DNA from: Marinobacter bryozoorum
GTDB taxonomy: Bacteria; Pseudomonadota; Gammaproteobacteria; Pseudomonadales; Oleiphilaceae
Assembly: GCF_023156245.1 (NCBI RefSeq)
Contig: NZ_JAKZAH010000014.1
Span: 1-64,000, forward strand
Reading direction: 5' to 3'
Length of the DNA stretch: 64,000 bases
Under the pieces are notes generated by a model that made no database searches, was not told the origin of the DNA, and saw nothing but the letters and a program-made list of their open reading frames with translations. Numbering within the stretch: the first letter of the stretch is position 1; the number at the start of each line of letters is the position of its first letter. A program made the translations under genes and the position numbers. Shown one piece after another: positions 50,462 to 60,432 of the stretch.

Positions 50462-52933
50462 TTACTGTGAGCGACTCAGTTGAGTTACCTGCGCAATGGC
50501 CTGCCGCTTCTCCACGCTCAGCACCAGCCGCGCATCCTCGGAAACCAGTTCCAGCTCCCGGGTATAACCCAGTCGCTCATCCTCTCCGGCAACGATGACT
50601 CCGTTTTTCGAAAGCTCACCGATAAAGTTCCGGAACAGGGCCTTGTCAAAGAACTCCGGTGCATTGAGCCCGAACAGCAGCGACATACGCTCCGCCATCA
50701 ACGCGCTTTCTTCCTCCAGCTCCTTCGCTGTCAGCGCTCCCGGACCGTGCTTGCGCAGGGTCGCAATCACAATGTAGTAACGTTCCAGGGTCTGGATAAT
50801 GAACCGCGACAGGGTATGTAACTCAAGGCGTTCACTGGTGCCTTCTTCCGGCCCCATTACCCGGTCGCCTTCGGCACGCAGAATGCCGTGATCGGCCAGT
50901 GTGCTGATCCAGAGGTCTACCTCCACGGCCACGGACTCTGCGTCATAGCGGATGAACAGCTCCGATTGCAGGTATGGATAGATCGCACCGGCCAGGAAAA
51001 TGACCTTGTCACGGGCCATGGAGGTGCAGTTTTCGAACAGGCAGGCAATCAGGGCCGGCAGGGCGAACAGGTGCTGGATATTGTTGCGGTAATAGGTCAT
51101 CAGGGTGGCGTTGGTGCCATCCAGTCCGATGATATCTCCCAGCTTCTGGGGGTAACGGCCCACCAGTCCCATGGTTTCACAGTAGTGGATCCACTCCTGG
51201 CCATTGCCCTCGGGGAGGGTGACCGTTTCGGCGTAGGGGTGTGATTTCAGCAGGGCAAGGTAGCCATCCATCATCGTTGCCAGCTGCTGCTCATCCATGG
51301 CCAGGCGTTCTGTCGCCAGGAGCAGGGTCGCAACCAGGTTGACCGGGTTTACGGCCGCAGCCGAGTTGATGCCGGTTGTCACCCGTCGGGCCAGGTGATC
51401 CACCGCATCCGGTAACCACCGTGGCCGGCCCTCTGCGCCCACCGCTTCATGCTTCCAGCCCGGCCGGGCCTGTTCCAGCGCCTCGTTCAGGTAGATGGCC
51501 TCGCCAAAGTTCACCGACACCTTGCCAAACGAGCTGCGCAGTTTGCGAGCGGTCTTGGCAAGGCCGACCACACTTTCCTGTTTTTTCTTCTTGCCCCGGA
51601 GTTCACCCAGGTACGATCGCCCCTCCATTACCTTCTCATAACCGATGTACACCGGCACCAGCACAATGGGCTTCTGGTGATCCCTCAGGAAACTGCGTAC
51701 CGTCATGGACAGCATGCCCGGCCGGGGCTGGAGGGTTCGCCCGGTTCGGCTGCGGCCGCCTTCGACGAAGTATTCCACCGAGTAGCCCCGGGTGAACATT
51801 ACATGCATGTACTCGTTGAACACGGCGGAGTAGAGCGGGTTATCCCGGAAGCTGCGGCGCATGAAAAACGCGCCACCCCGGCGCAGGATTGGCCCCACAA
51901 CGGGCATGTTCAGGTTAATGCCCGCTGCAATATGAGGTGGGATCAGGCCATTGCGGTAGAGCACGTAGGACAGTAGCAGGTAGTCAATATGGGAACGGTG
52001 GCAGGGCACATACACCACCGCATTTTCTTCCGCGACTTCCTGGACCGCCCGGATATTGTTTATGCGGATGCCGTTGTAGATCCGGTTCCACAGCCAGCTC
52101 AGCAAAACCTCCAGGATCCGGATGGTGGCAATGGACATGCTGGAGGCGATTTCATTGGCGTATTCGTAGGCCTGTGCCCGAACCTTGTCCGGGTGCTCGT
52201 CTTCGCGACGCGCGGTCTCCCGGATGGCTTCACGAACGGCCGGGGTGCGGATCAGGTCCGTGACCAGGGTACGACGGTGCGACAGATCCGGCCCCAACAC
52301 GGCCTGGCGAACCCGGCGGAAGTGAGTGCGTAACAGGCGTGCGGCCTTGCGGTTGGCGCGGGCCTTGCTGCGATGGTGCTCCCGCACGATATCGGCCAGT
52401 GACATGGGCTCACCGAAGCGCACCAACGTGTTGCGGCCGTGTAGCAGGATAATCAGGAATTTCTGGAAACGCCCGGCAACCGACCAGGTATCAGACAGCA
52501 GCAACTTGAGGACAGACTTTTCCTTGTCCGGCGACCGGCCCCAGAACAGGGACACCGGTACCAGCTGGACATCCAGGGTCGGGTCCTCGACCGAAAGGTT
52601 CACCAGGTGTTCTATCTGCGGCGTCATGACTGGCGTCAGGCGGGGGCTGAAGCTGCTTCGCGCCCGGCGGTACAGAAAACAGAAGGAATGGTCAGGGCCG
52701 CGGTGTAGCGCCATCGCCGCGCCCGCAGGGGGCAGGCCTGCCCGCATGACTTCCTGCTCCAGCACCAGGCGACTTGAGAGAGAGCTGTACTGCATGACGT
52801 AGCAAACGGGCCGGTCAGGATCCAGCCTCAGCTCGTCCTTGTCCGCTCCCAGCACATCGGTGCGAACCCACAGAAACAGGATCTTGCGCAGCAGTGTCGT
52901 GATAGCACCGGAAACAGCCGGGAACAATCGCAT
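50462..52933 (-). CDS. plsB: glycerol-3-phosphate 1-O-acyltransferase
   Basis: PlsB acylates glycerol 3-phosphate at the inner membrane, the first step in phospholipid (and storage lipid) synthesis. The 823-residue protein is the usual length. The catalytic motif is in PCHRSHIDYLL (HxxxxD), followed by the GGAFFMRRSFR and FVEGGRSRTGR blocks that bind the phosphate. It converges on rsmJ across the repeat and is divergent from nudC with 113 bases between starts. Confidence 0.97.
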   Translation of the reverse strand: MRLFPAVSGAITTLLRKILFLWVRTDVLGADKDELRLDPDRPVCYVMQYSSLSSRLVLEQEVMRAGLPPAGAAMALHRGPDHSFCFLYRRARSSFSPRLTPVMTPQIEHLVNLSVEDPTLDVQLVPVSLFWGRSPDKEKSVLKLLLSDTWSVAGRFQKFLIILLHGRNTLVRFGEPMSLADIVREHHRSKARANRKAARLLRTHFRRVRQAVLGPDLSHRRTLVTDLIRTPAVREAIRETARREDEHPDKVRAQAYEYANEIASSMSIATIRILEVLLSWLWNRIYNGIRINNIRAVQEVAEENAVVYVPCHRSHIDYLLLSYVLYRNGLIPPHIAAGINLNMPVVGPILRRGGAFFMRRSFRDNPLYSAVFNEYMHVMFTRGYSVEYFVEGGRSRTGRTLQPRPGMLSMTVRSFLRDHQKPIVLVPVYIGYEKVMEGRSYLGELRGKKKKQESVVGLAKTARKLRSSFGKVSVNFGEAIYLNEALEQARPGWKHEAVGAEGRPRWLPDAVDHLARRVTTGINSAAAVNPVNLVATLLLATERLAMDEQQLATMMDGYLALLKSHPYAETVTLPEGNGQEWIHYCETMGLVGRYPQKLGDIIGLDGTNATLMTYYRNNIQHLFALPALIACLFENCTSMARDKVIFLAGAIYPYLQSELFIRYDAESVAVEVDLWISTLADHGILRAEGDRVMGPEEGTSERLELHTLSRFIIQTLERYYIVIATLRKHGPGALTAKELEEESALMAERMSLLFGLNAPEFFDKALFRNFIGELSKNGVIVAGEDERLGYTRELELVSEDARLVLSVEKRQAIAQVTQLSRSQ

Positions 52934-53046
52934 TCAGTCAGACTCCGGACAGGGCGAACGGGGCCACAAGTTTACTTGGTCGGGGGCGCGGGACAAAGGC
53001 GAGAATATGGTACATTTCTGGTTTTGAGACGACACTGGAGTACCTG

Positions 53047-53865
53047 ATGGAAAACTGGAACGCAGGCTGGTCCCGCAAGCCCCCGGAGGCAGATGACCTC
53101 GTCATTGCCATGAACGGCCCCGAAATCTGGTGTCCGGAGGATGACTGGTACCACCGCTGGGGCAGTGTTGACGGTGCCCTGGACGAGGGGACCGAGCCGG
53201 TCTACGTGGGCGAGCTGGATGGCCGTAGCGTGTATGTGGCCAGCGTAGACCCGGGTATGTTGCTCTATCTGACCCGGCCGGTCCACCTTCGGGAGGCCTT
53301 GCTTTCCATGCCGGATGCGCCGGCCGATGTGCTGGGTACAGCATCCCAGGTCCAGCAGTGGTTCGGCGACCATCGCTACTGTGGCCGTTGTGGCACCGAA
53401 ACCGGCTTTCACCCCAATGAGCGTGCCCGCTGGTGTGAGCCCTGCGGTATTCCCTTCTATCCACGCCTGGCCCCATGTGTGATCGTGGTGATTCGCCGGG
53501 GCGACCGTTTCCTGCTGGCCCGCTCCACCCGGGCAAAGAATTACTTTTTCAGCCTGATTGCCGGGTTTGTCGAGCCGGGAGAGAGCGCCGAAGAGGCGGT
53601 TGTCCGGGAGACCCTGGAGGAAACCGGGCTGACCGTGACCAATGTCCGTTACTGGACCTCCCAGCCCTGGCCCTTCCCCCACCAGCTGATGCTGGGGTTC
53701 TTCGCGGACTATGAGTCCGGGGACCTGGTGTTGCAGGAGGACGAAATCGTCGAAGCCGACTGGTTTACCCCGGACGAACATCCCCCCATACCGCCGGAAA
53801 CCACCATTGCGGGCCGGTTGATTACCCGGATGAAAGAGGAAATGCGGGGGGAGCACGGAGCTTGA
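53047..53865 (+). CDS. nudC: NADH pyrophosphatase / RNA decapping hydrolase NudC
   Basis: NudC hydrolyses NADH and removes NAD caps from RNA. The 272-residue protein has a zinc-ribbon with two cysteine pairs (CGRCGTETG and CEPCG), then the Nudix box (GFVEPGESAEEAVVRETLEETG) and the SQPWPFPHQLMLGF motif typical of NudC. Its stop overlaps the murI start by four bases. Confidence 0.95.
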   Translation: MENWNAGWSRKPPEADDLVIAMNGPEIWCPEDDWYHRWGSVDGALDEGTEPVYVGELDGRSVYVASVDPGMLLYLTRPVHLREALLSMPDAPADVLGTASQVQQWFGDHRYCGRCGTETGFHPNERARWCEPCGIPFYPRLAPCVIVVIRRGDRFLLARSTRAKNYFFSLIAGFVEPGESAEEAVVRETLEETGLTVTNVRYWTSQPWPFPHQLMLGFFADYESGDLVLQEDEIVEADWFTPDEHPPIPPETTIAGRLITRMKEEMRGEHGA

Positions 53866-54665
53866 ACCCGGTCGTGTCGCCTAGGGCACCCGAAATACTG
53901 GTGTTTGATTCCGGTATCGGCGGGCTGAGCATAGCCCGTTGCCTGCATCGGCAGGTTCCGGCGGCCAGGTTGACCCACCTGGCCGACAATGCTGGTTTCC
54001 CATACGGAAACCAGGCTGAGGAAACGGTGATCGAGCGCACCGTGGGACTGGTAACGGAGCAGCTGCGTCAGCGCCCGGTCGATGTCATTGTGCTGGCCTG
54101 CAACACCGCCAGTACCGTTGCCTTGCCGGCACTGCGGGCTGCCACTGATATCCCGGTGGTGGGTGTGGTACCCGCCATCAAACCGGCCGCCGCCCTGTCA
54201 GGGAACCGCCGCATCGGGTTGCTGGCGACCCCGGCCACGGTGCGCCGACCCTACCTGGAAGGCCTGATTGGTGAGTTCGCCGGTGATTGCCGGATTGTAC
54301 GGGTAGGGCACCCGGACCTGGTCACCTGGATCGAGGAGTGGGCCAGGGGGCGGCCAATGCCTGAGCCAGCCCTCTCGGTGGCTTTACAGCCCTTCCGGGA
54401 GGCAGCCGTGGACACCATGGTGCTGGGGTGCACCCATTACCCCCTGATTACCGGGGTACTGCAGAGACTGTTGCCCGATGTCCGCTTCTGGGTGGATTCC
54501 GGCGAGGCCATAGCCCGGCGCACCCTGCACCTTCTGGAGGTGGCCGGGTTTGATCGGGAAGAAATGCAACGCTACCCGGGTTCAGGGCACCGGTGCCTGT
54601 TTTCCGGTCCGGTGATGGACGATATTGACCATTTCCTGGATGCCCTTGGTTTCGTTCGGGAGTAA
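53862..54665 (+). CDS. murI: glutamate racemase
   Basis: MurI makes D-glutamate for peptidoglycan. The 267-residue protein has the catalytic cysteine pair in LACNTAST (residues about 80-87) and GCTHYPLI (about 188-195), and the DSGIGGL start motif. The TTG at 53862 overlaps the nudC stop; later starts such as GTG 53874 are possible, but the first residues before ILVFDSGIGG fit the family. It is followed by a 278-base gap. Confidence 0.95.
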   Translation: MNPVVSPRAPEILVFDSGIGGLSIARCLHRQVPAARLTHLADNAGFPYGNQAEETVIERTVGLVTEQLRQRPVDVIVLACNTASTVALPALRAATDIPVVGVVPAIKPAAALSGNRRIGLLATPATVRRPYLEGLIGEFAGDCRIVRVGHPDLVTWIEEWARGRPMPEPALSVALQPFREAAVDTMVLGCTHYPLITGVLQRLLPDVRFWVDSGEAIARRTLHLLEVAGFDREEMQRYPGSGHRCLFSGPVMDDIDHFLDALGFVRE

Positions 54666-54674
54666 TCTGTCAAG

Positions 54675-54778
54675 GGCTGACCTGTCCCGCCCGGGCGACT
54701 TGCCTGCCTCATCATTGCGCCCTGCCTGGCGTTTTTGCACACAGGCAGTGCAGGTCAGCCTTCCCCATGTCGGGCGGG
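54675..54778. repeat. crossed inverted repeats after murI
   Basis: GGCTGACCTG (54675-54684) is complementary to 54751-54760, and CCCGCCCG (54686-54693) is complementary to 54771-54778. The two pairings cross and cannot both nest, so this is either a pseudoknot-like or an either/or structure. GCCTGCC/GGCAG copies lie between the arms. It occupies the gap after murI; the remaining bases to 54943 hold only the probable promoter of the acyl-CoA reductase. Confidence 0.55.
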
Positions 54779-54943
54779 TTATGAATACGTAATGGACAGT
54801 TTAATTCTCCCGCACTGACTCCATACTGTCATTGACCCTGTGACACACTGGGTCCCGAAGTTTGCCTATACCACCCCCCGATTCTGAACTGGCCCGCATT
54901 ATGCAAAGCTTCCGGACAGCAGACGAGAAGGAGTTCAACCGAC

Positions 54944-56488
54944 ATGACCCATCTGTTTCCTGAATCAGACGATACCGATTCCTCGGTCCGCCGCGCCCTC
55001 AAGGGTAAACATGTCCTGATTACCGGTACCACGGGTTTCCTGGGCAAGGCTGTACTGGAAAAACTGATCCGCGCAGTGCCGGAGGTCGGGGGCGTGCATG
55101 TCCTGGTGCGGGGGAACGCACGTCACCCGGATGCCCGTGAACGCTTTTTCAGTGAAATCGCCAGTGCCAGTGTGTTCGAACGGCTTCGCAATGAGGACAA
55201 TGACGCCTTCGAGGCTTTCCTCGAGGACAAGGTTCACTGTGTTCAGGGCGAACTGACCCGGCCCCGCTTTGGCCTGGCGGAGGCCGACCATGAACGCCTT
55301 GCCAGCAGGGTTGACCTGGTCATCAACTCCGCCGCCAGCGTCAATTTCAGGGAAGAACTGGACAAGGCCCTCAGCATTAATACGCTCTGCCTGGACAACG
55401 TGGCCGCGTTTGCCATGGCCGGTGGGGGCACGCCGGTGGTTCAGGTGTCTACCTGCTACGTGAACGGTATGAACAGCGGGGCTATCGGTGAGGACATCAT
55501 CAAACCGGCGGGGGCGCCTGTTCCCCGGAGCGATCATGGCTACTACCGCACCGAGGCCCTGGTGCGCCTGCTCCATGACAAAATCATGGATGTGCGTTCC
55601 CGCTATGCCGGCAAACAGCTGGAAAAGAAACTGGTGGAGCTGGGTATTCGGGAAGCCAACCACTATGGCTGGAGCGACACCTACACCTTCACCAAGTGGC
55701 TCGGCGAACAGCGCCTGATGGAAGCCCTGTCAGACCAGTCGCTGACAATCGTGCGCCCATCGATTATCGAAAGCGCCCTCAAGGAGCCCATGCCGGGCTG
55801 GATTGAAGGGGTCAAGGTGGCGGATGCCATTATCCTGGCCTACGCCCGGGAGAAGGTTACAGTTTTTCCGGGCAACCGTGGAAGTGTGATTGACGTGATC
55901 CCGGTGGACCTGGTGGCGAACAGCATCCTTCTGGCCGGCGCCGAAGCGCTTGTGGAGGAGCCCGCAAGGCGTATCTACCAGTGCTGCAGTGGATCCATGA
56001 ACCCCATCTCCCTCGGTGAGTTCATCGACCACCTGATGGCCGAGGCGAAGGAAAACTACGCCGCCTACGACAAACTGTTCTGCCGCCAACCCAGCAAGCC
56101 CTTTATGGCGGTAAACCGGACCCTGTTCGACACCGCAGTGACCGGCATCCGCGTACCCCTTTCCCTGGCGAGCAAGGCCCTGAAAATGGCCGGCCACAGC
56201 CGGGAGCTGAAGCTGCTCCGTAACCTGGACACCACCCGGGCCCTGGCCACCATTTTCGGTTTCTATACCGCCCCGGACTACGTGTTCCACAACGAGAAGC
56301 TGATGGACCTGGCGGAGCGCATGGGCGATGCCGACCGTGAGCTGTTCTCGGTAGACCCGCGTCGTATCGGCTGGGAAACCTACCTCCGCAAGACCCACCT
56401 GGGAGGGCTCAATCGCTATGCCCTGGGTGAACGTCGCATCTACAGCCTGCGTGCCCGTCGCCAGCGTCGGGCGGCAGCTGCTGCCTGA
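54944..56488 (+). CDS. fatty acyl-CoA reductase (alcohol-forming), Marinobacter type
   Basis: This enzyme reduces long-chain acyl-CoA through the aldehyde to the alcohol with NADPH, the supply step for wax esters. The 514-residue protein has the Rossmann motif GTTGFLGKAVLEKL (about 28-41), an SDR-type catalytic YTFTK (about 247-251) and the C-terminal sterile domain typical of FAR proteins. It closely resembles the ~513-residue reductase family of Marinobacter, from memory of those proteins. Wax-ester synthase is not seen in this window. The neighbouring acs supplies acetyl-CoA but a functional tie is only inferred. Confidence 0.93.
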   Translation: MTHLFPESDDTDSSVRRALKGKHVLITGTTGFLGKAVLEKLIRAVPEVGGVHVLVRGNARHPDARERFFSEIASASVFERLRNEDNDAFEAFLEDKVHCVQGELTRPRFGLAEADHERLASRVDLVINSAASVNFREELDKALSINTLCLDNVAAFAMAGGGTPVVQVSTCYVNGMNSGAIGEDIIKPAGAPVPRSDHGYYRTEALVRLLHDKIMDVRSRYAGKQLEKKLVELGIREANHYGWSDTYTFTKWLGEQRLMEALSDQSLTIVRPSIIESALKEPMPGWIEGVKVADAIILAYAREKVTVFPGNRGSVIDVIPVDLVANSILLAGAEALVEEPARRIYQCCSGSMNPISLGEFIDHLMAEAKENYAAYDKLFCRQPSKPFMAVNRTLFDTAVTGIRVPLSLASKALKMAGHSRELKLLRNLDTTRALATIFGFYTAPDYVFHNEKLMDLAERMGDADRELFSVDPRRIGWETYLRKTHLGGLNRYALGERRIYSLRARRQRRAAAAA

Positions 56489-56728
56489 ATACCCTCCCTC
56501 CTGCGGCCCCGGTGCTTTTCACAAGGCCCGGGGCGAACTATCCTGTCATGTATCTGGATACGGGCACGCAGTCAGTGCCAACCGGCACGCCTTTTACTTC
56601 AACGATCCCCGGTAGTACGTTGGTCTAATTCAACGGGTAGTCCTGACATGGTCAGATAGGGCTAACCAGTTCTGTTCCAACAATTCCGACAACTCAGAAA
56701 CAGACTCTGTAAAGCAAAGGGGGAAACA

Positions 56729-58675
56729 ATGACCGACAAGAAGCTATACCCGGTACCCGACCATTTCGCGAAACGGGCGCTGCTCGATCGTGAAAAGTAT
56801 GAACAGATGTATAAACAGTCCATCGATGACCCGGATACCTTCTGGGGGGAGCACGGCAAGCGCCTGGACTGGATCAAGCCCTACAGCAAGGTCAAGAACA
56901 CCACCTACGACTACAACAACCTGTCCATCAAGTGGTTTGAGGATGGCGTGCTGAACGCCTCCGCCAACTGCCTGGATCGTCACCTGGAAACACGCGGCGA
57001 CCAGACCGCGATCATCTTTGAAGGCGACGACCCTGCGGAATCCCGCAACGTTACCTACCGTGAACTGCACGCGGAAACGGCCAAGTTTGCCAACGTGCTG
57101 AAAACCCTGGGTGTCAAGAAAGGTGATGTGGTCACGATCTATATGCCCATGATCGTGGAAACCGCCGTGGCCATGCTGGCCTGTGCCCGTATTGGTGCCA
57201 TTCACTCGGTCGTGTTCGGCGGCTTTTCACCGGAGGCGCTGGGTGCCCGTGTTGAAAACGGCAAATCCCGGTTTATCGTTACTGCCGATGAAGGGCTCCG
57301 CGGCGGCCGCAAGATTCCCCTCAAGAAAAACGTGGATGCGGCACTGCAGGGCGAATCCGTGCCGGATGTGGAAAAGGTGGTTGTAGTATCCCGCACCGGT
57401 GGCGACGTGCCCTGGGATGCCAGCCGTGACGTGAGCTACGAGGACCTGATGAAGGATGCCTCCGCCGAGTGCCCACCGGAACCCATGGGGGCGGAAGATC
57501 CGCTGTTCATGCTTTATACCTCCGGCTCCACCGGCGCGCCCAAGGGCGTACTGCACACCACCGGTGGTTATCTGACGTACGCGTCCATGACCCATGAGTA
57601 TGTCTTCGATTACCAGGACGGCGACGTCTACTGGTGTACCGCGGACTTCGGCTGGGTTACCGGCCACAGCTATATCCTGTACGGGCCGCTGGCCAATGGT
57701 GCCATCACCGTACTGTTCGAAGGCGTGCCCAATTACCCGGACAGCTCCCGTATGGGGCAGGTCGTGGACAAGCACAAGATCAATGTGCTCTATACGGCGC
57801 CTACCGCGATCCGTGCCCTTATGGCCGAGGGTGAGGGCTGCATGAGCGGAACCACCCGTGACAGCCTGCGCCTGCTGGGCTCGGTGGGTGAGCCCATCAA
57901 CCCGGAGGCCTGGGAGTGGTACCACCGGGTGATCGGTAACGGCAAGTGCCCGATCGTGGATACCTGGTGGCAGACCGAGACTGGCGGCATCCTGATTTCA
58001 CCGCTGCCCGGTGCGGTAGACCTCAAGCCGGGCTCCGCCACCGTACCGTTCTTCGGTGTACTGCCGGCGCTGGTGGACAGCAACGGTAACATCCTGGATG
58101 GCGCCGCCGAAGGTAACCTGGTTATCCTCGACAGCTGGCCGGGTCAGATGCGCACCATCTACGGTGACCATGACCGCTTCAAGCAGACCTACTTCAGCGC
58201 CTATCCGGGCATGTACTTTACCGGTGACGGCGCCCGTCGCGATGAAGACGGCTACTACTGGATCACCGGCCGGGTGGATGACGTACTGAACGTCTCCGGC
58301 CACCGCCTGGGTACCGCCGAGGTGGAAAGTGCCCTGGTAGCCCACGACAAGGTTGCCGAGGCCGCCGTGGTGGGCTTCCCCCACGACATCAAGGGGCAGG
58401 GCATCTACGTCTACGTCACCCTGGTGCAGGGCGTCGAAGCCACCGAGGAGCTGCGCAAGGAACTGGTGCAGTGGGTGCGCAAGGAGATCGGCCCCATCGC
58501 CTCGCCGGATGTGATCCAGTGGGCACCAGGCCTGCCCAAAACCCGCTCCGGCAAGATCATGCGCCGCATCCTGCGCAAGATTGCGGCCAATGAGCATGAT
58601 CAGCTGGGTGACACCTCCACCCTGGCGGATCCGGGCGTGGTGGATGACCTTATCAGCGAACGCGCTTTCAAGTAG
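56729..58675 (+). CDS. acs: acetyl-CoA synthetase
   Basis: Acs converts acetate, ATP and CoA to acetyl-CoA for growth on acetate and for lipid synthesis. The 648-residue AMP-forming enzyme has the P-loop-like [12 protein letters not shown], the WWQTETGG motif and the C-terminal [13 protein letters not shown] with the catalytic lysine that acetylation controls. A strong terminator follows. The gap before it (56489-56728) has no gene; I could not place promoter boxes. Confidence 0.97.
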   Translation: MTDKKLYPVPDHFAKRALLDREKYEQMYKQSIDDPDTFWGEHGKRLDWIKPYSKVKNTTYDYNNLSIKWFEDGVLNASANCLDRHLETRGDQTAIIFEGDDPAESRNVTYRELHAETAKFANVLKTLGVKKGDVVTIYMPMIVETAVAMLACARIGAIHSVVFGGFSPEALGARVENGKSRFIVTADEGLRGGRKIPLKKNVDAALQGESVPDVEKVVVVSRTGGDVPWDASRDVSYEDLMKDASAECPPEPMGAEDPLFMLYTSGSTGAPKGVLHTTGGYLTYASMTHEYVFDYQDGDVYWCTADFGWVTGHSYILYGPLANGAITVLFEGVPNYPDSSRMGQVVDKHKINVLYTAPTAIRALMAEGEGCMSGTTRDSLRLLGSVGEPINPEAWEWYHRVIGNGKCPIVDTWWQTETGGILISPLPGAVDLKPGSATVPFFGVLPALVDSNGNILDGAAEGNLVILDSWPGQMRTIYGDHDRFKQTYFSAYPGMYFTGDGARRDEDGYYWITGRVDDVLNVSGHRLGTAEVESALVAHDKVAEAAVVGFPHDIKGQGIYVYVTLVQGVEATEELRKELVQWVRKEIGPIASPDVIQWAPGLPKTRSGKIMRRILRKIAANEHDQLGDTSTLADPGVVDDLISERAFK

Positions 58676-58696
58676 ACTTCCTTCGTAACTGCCCGA

Positions 58697-58739
58697 AACG
58701 ATGCCCGCAGGGATCTCCCCTGCGGGCATCGTTGCTTTT
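58697..58739 (+). terminator. strong intrinsic terminator after acs
   Basis: A perfect 15-base stem joins 58697-58711 (AACGATGCCCGCAGG) and 58719-58733 around a seven-base loop, followed by GCTTTTG. The high GC stem and T run are typical of a Rho-independent terminator. It isolates acs from the response regulator downstream. Confidence 0.92.
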
Positions 58740-58848
58740 GGGGTAGAATAGGCGGCGGTCCTGATGGATGGGTTGCCGGGAAGCCTGCGCGCTGAGCCAG
58801 GCCCCGGAACCAGGATACGAAGTCGGTCTAACAAGAGGATGCCCGTGG

Positions 58849-59511
58849 ATGTCTCAACACATAATCATCGCTGATGATCACCCGCTGTTCCGTGCGGCAC
58901 TGCGCCAGGCCGTAAGCCAGGCGGTTCCAGACGCCGAGGTGGCCGAGGTTGAGAGCATCAAGGCGCTCCAGGCCGCCGTGGAACAGAAACCGGATGCGGA
59001 CCTGGTGCTGCTGGACCTCAATATGCCCGGTGCCCATGGTTTTTCCGGCCTGGTATTCCTGCGTGGCCAGTACCCGGGTTTGCCGGTGGTGGTGGTCTCA
59101 GGGTCCGAGGATCTCCAGGTCATGCGCCGCTCTATCGACTATGGTGCGTCCGGTTTTATCCCCAAGTCTGCACCGCTGCCGGAAATCACCGATGCAATCC
59201 AGGCGGTACTGGAAGGGGATATGTGGCTGCCGGAAGGGGTTGCCGAAAAACTGGAACAGACCCAGGCGGAAAGCACGGACTTCTCTGAAAAACTTGCCTC
59301 ACTGACCCCGCAACAATTCCGCGTACTGGGTATGTTGGCTGAAGGCATGCTCAACAAACAGATTGCCTACGACCTGGATGTCTCCGAAGCTACCATCAAG
59401 GCCCACATTACCGCTGTGTTTCGCAAGCTGGGCGTACGTAACCGCACCCAGGCCGTGATTGCTATCCAGCAGATGGAGCTGGACCCCTCCGAAACGTCGT
59501 TATCCGGCTGA
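58849..59511 (+). CDS. LuxR-family response regulator, possibly CrbR/ErdR-like
   Basis: A 220-residue two-component regulator. The N-terminal receiver (about 1-125) has DD-type acidic residues (ADDHPLFRAAL), phosphoacceptor Asp in LVLLDLNMPG (about 55) and the conserved Lys in IPKSAPL. The C-terminal LuxR helix-turn-helix (about 150-210) reads LTPQQFRVLGMLAEGMLNKQI. The ATG at 58849 removes 27 unconserved residues. The neighbour acs recalls CrbR/ErdR, regulators that activate acs in Vibrio and Pseudomonas with the kinase CrbS, so that identity is a fair guess. No cognate kinase is in this window. Confidence 0.85.
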   Translation: MSQHIIIADDHPLFRAALRQAVSQAVPDAEVAEVESIKALQAAVEQKPDADLVLLDLNMPGAHGFSGLVFLRGQYPGLPVVVVSGSEDLQVMRRSIDYGASGFIPKSAPLPEITDAIQAVLEGDMWLPEGVAEKLEQTQAESTDFSEKLASLTPQQFRVLGMLAEGMLNKQIAYDLDVSEATIKAHITAVFRKLGVRNRTQAVIAIQQMELDPSETSLSG

Positions 59512-59887
59512 CAGCCGGGGTGTTCGGGCTATATTCGTTAACCTTCAGTGCTGTCCTGTGGGGTTGTATCAGGCCATGGATCTATGCCTGCCTTTTGCTG
59601 TCATGGCGCGGTCAGTCTGTATTATGTGCACACAATATCGAAGGTATGAATGGCGATTGTACAGGATATGATGCCCAGTACATCTGCTGAAATTGTCCCG
59701 ATACATTTGATGCACTACACCCGATCGCTGTAATAACGTTTCAGGAATTGCACGTATATATTATCAAATGTTCACCTGTAATCTTCTGGAAAGGACTTCA
59801 TTAGTTGACATTCTTCTTATATGATTGGTGCCTGAATCAGGGATTGAATCTTGTTGTTTACCGAAATCCAACAGAAAGGTTTCTTAC
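59512..59887. other. AT-rich gene-free region before mvaT-like gene
   Basis: A 376-base gap with no credible gene. From about 59620 the sequence is markedly more AT-rich than its surroundings (ATATATTATCAAATG near 59755). A TTGACA sits at 59805-59810, but no -10 is at the proper spacing. AT-rich tracts are what MvaT-type silencers bind, so autoregulation is plausible. Confidence 0.5.
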
Positions 59888-60253
59888 ATGCCCAATATCA
59901 ACGATTATTATCAGAAGAAGCAGTTGCTTGAAAAGCTTTCCAAAGAACTGAACAAAATGGAACAGGACCAGGCGCTCAAAAGTGACCTGGAGTTTGAAGA
60001 GAAGATCAAGGGACTCATGGATGAGCACAAGAAATCTCCCAAGGATGTTCTTCAGATTCTTGGTGCTATTGATCCCTCGGTTGCTTCTGCAAAAACCGAG
60101 GGTGGTGGCGTTCGTGCCAAGCGCCCGATGAAGACATACAAGAATCCTCATTCTGGTGAGGTCGTCAAGACTCGTGGTGGTAATCACAAGACCCTGAACG
60201 AGTGGCGCCAGAAATACGGTAAGGAAGCGGTTCGGAGCTGGCAGCAGGACTAA
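59888..60253 (+). CDS. MvaT-family H-NS-like silencer
   Basis: MvaT proteins are the Pseudomonas-type functional analogues of H-NS that coat AT-rich DNA. The 121-residue protein has an N-terminal coiled coil for oligomerisation (NDYYQKKQLLEKLSKELNKMEQDQALKSDLEFEEKIKGLM) and a C-terminal AT-hook-like domain with the telltale TYKNPHSGEVVKTRGGNHKTLNEWRQKYG. The ATG at 59888 is chosen over an upstream in-frame GTG/ATG at 59825. It follows an AT-rich region and precedes manC, a sugar-nucleotide gene such silencers often control. Confidence 0.93.
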   Translation: MPNINDYYQKKQLLEKLSKELNKMEQDQALKSDLEFEEKIKGLMDEHKKSPKDVLQILGAIDPSVASAKTEGGGVRAKRPMKTYKNPHSGEVVKTRGGNHKTLNEWRQKYGKEAVRSWQQD

Positions 60254-60266
60254 CCGCCCCTTTCAT

Positions 60267-60289
60267 CCGGGCAGCGCCTGGCTGCCCGG
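60267..60289 (+). terminator. hairpin after the mvaT-like gene
   Basis: CCGGGCAGC (60267-60275) pairs exactly with GCTGCCCGG (60281-60289) around GCCTG. No T run follows directly, so termination may be partial. The remaining gap to 60432 holds the manC promoter region. Confidence 0.65.
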
Positions 60290-60432
60290 AAACATACCAC
60301 GTATTGTTGATCTCCCTCCTCCCTTCCCGCCAGTGAAAGTTACAGGCTGTTAAAAGTGAGTGCCTTCCTTTGAGCTGCCCGGCCAATTGCGAGAGAATTG
60401 CCTCAATCATCACACGTTCATAAGGATCCGTT

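Noticed and set aside
59805..59833. TTGACA as a sigma-70 promoter for the mvaT-like gene
   Set aside because: No TATAAT-like box lies 16-18 bases downstream; the nearby TATGAT is only eight bases away.
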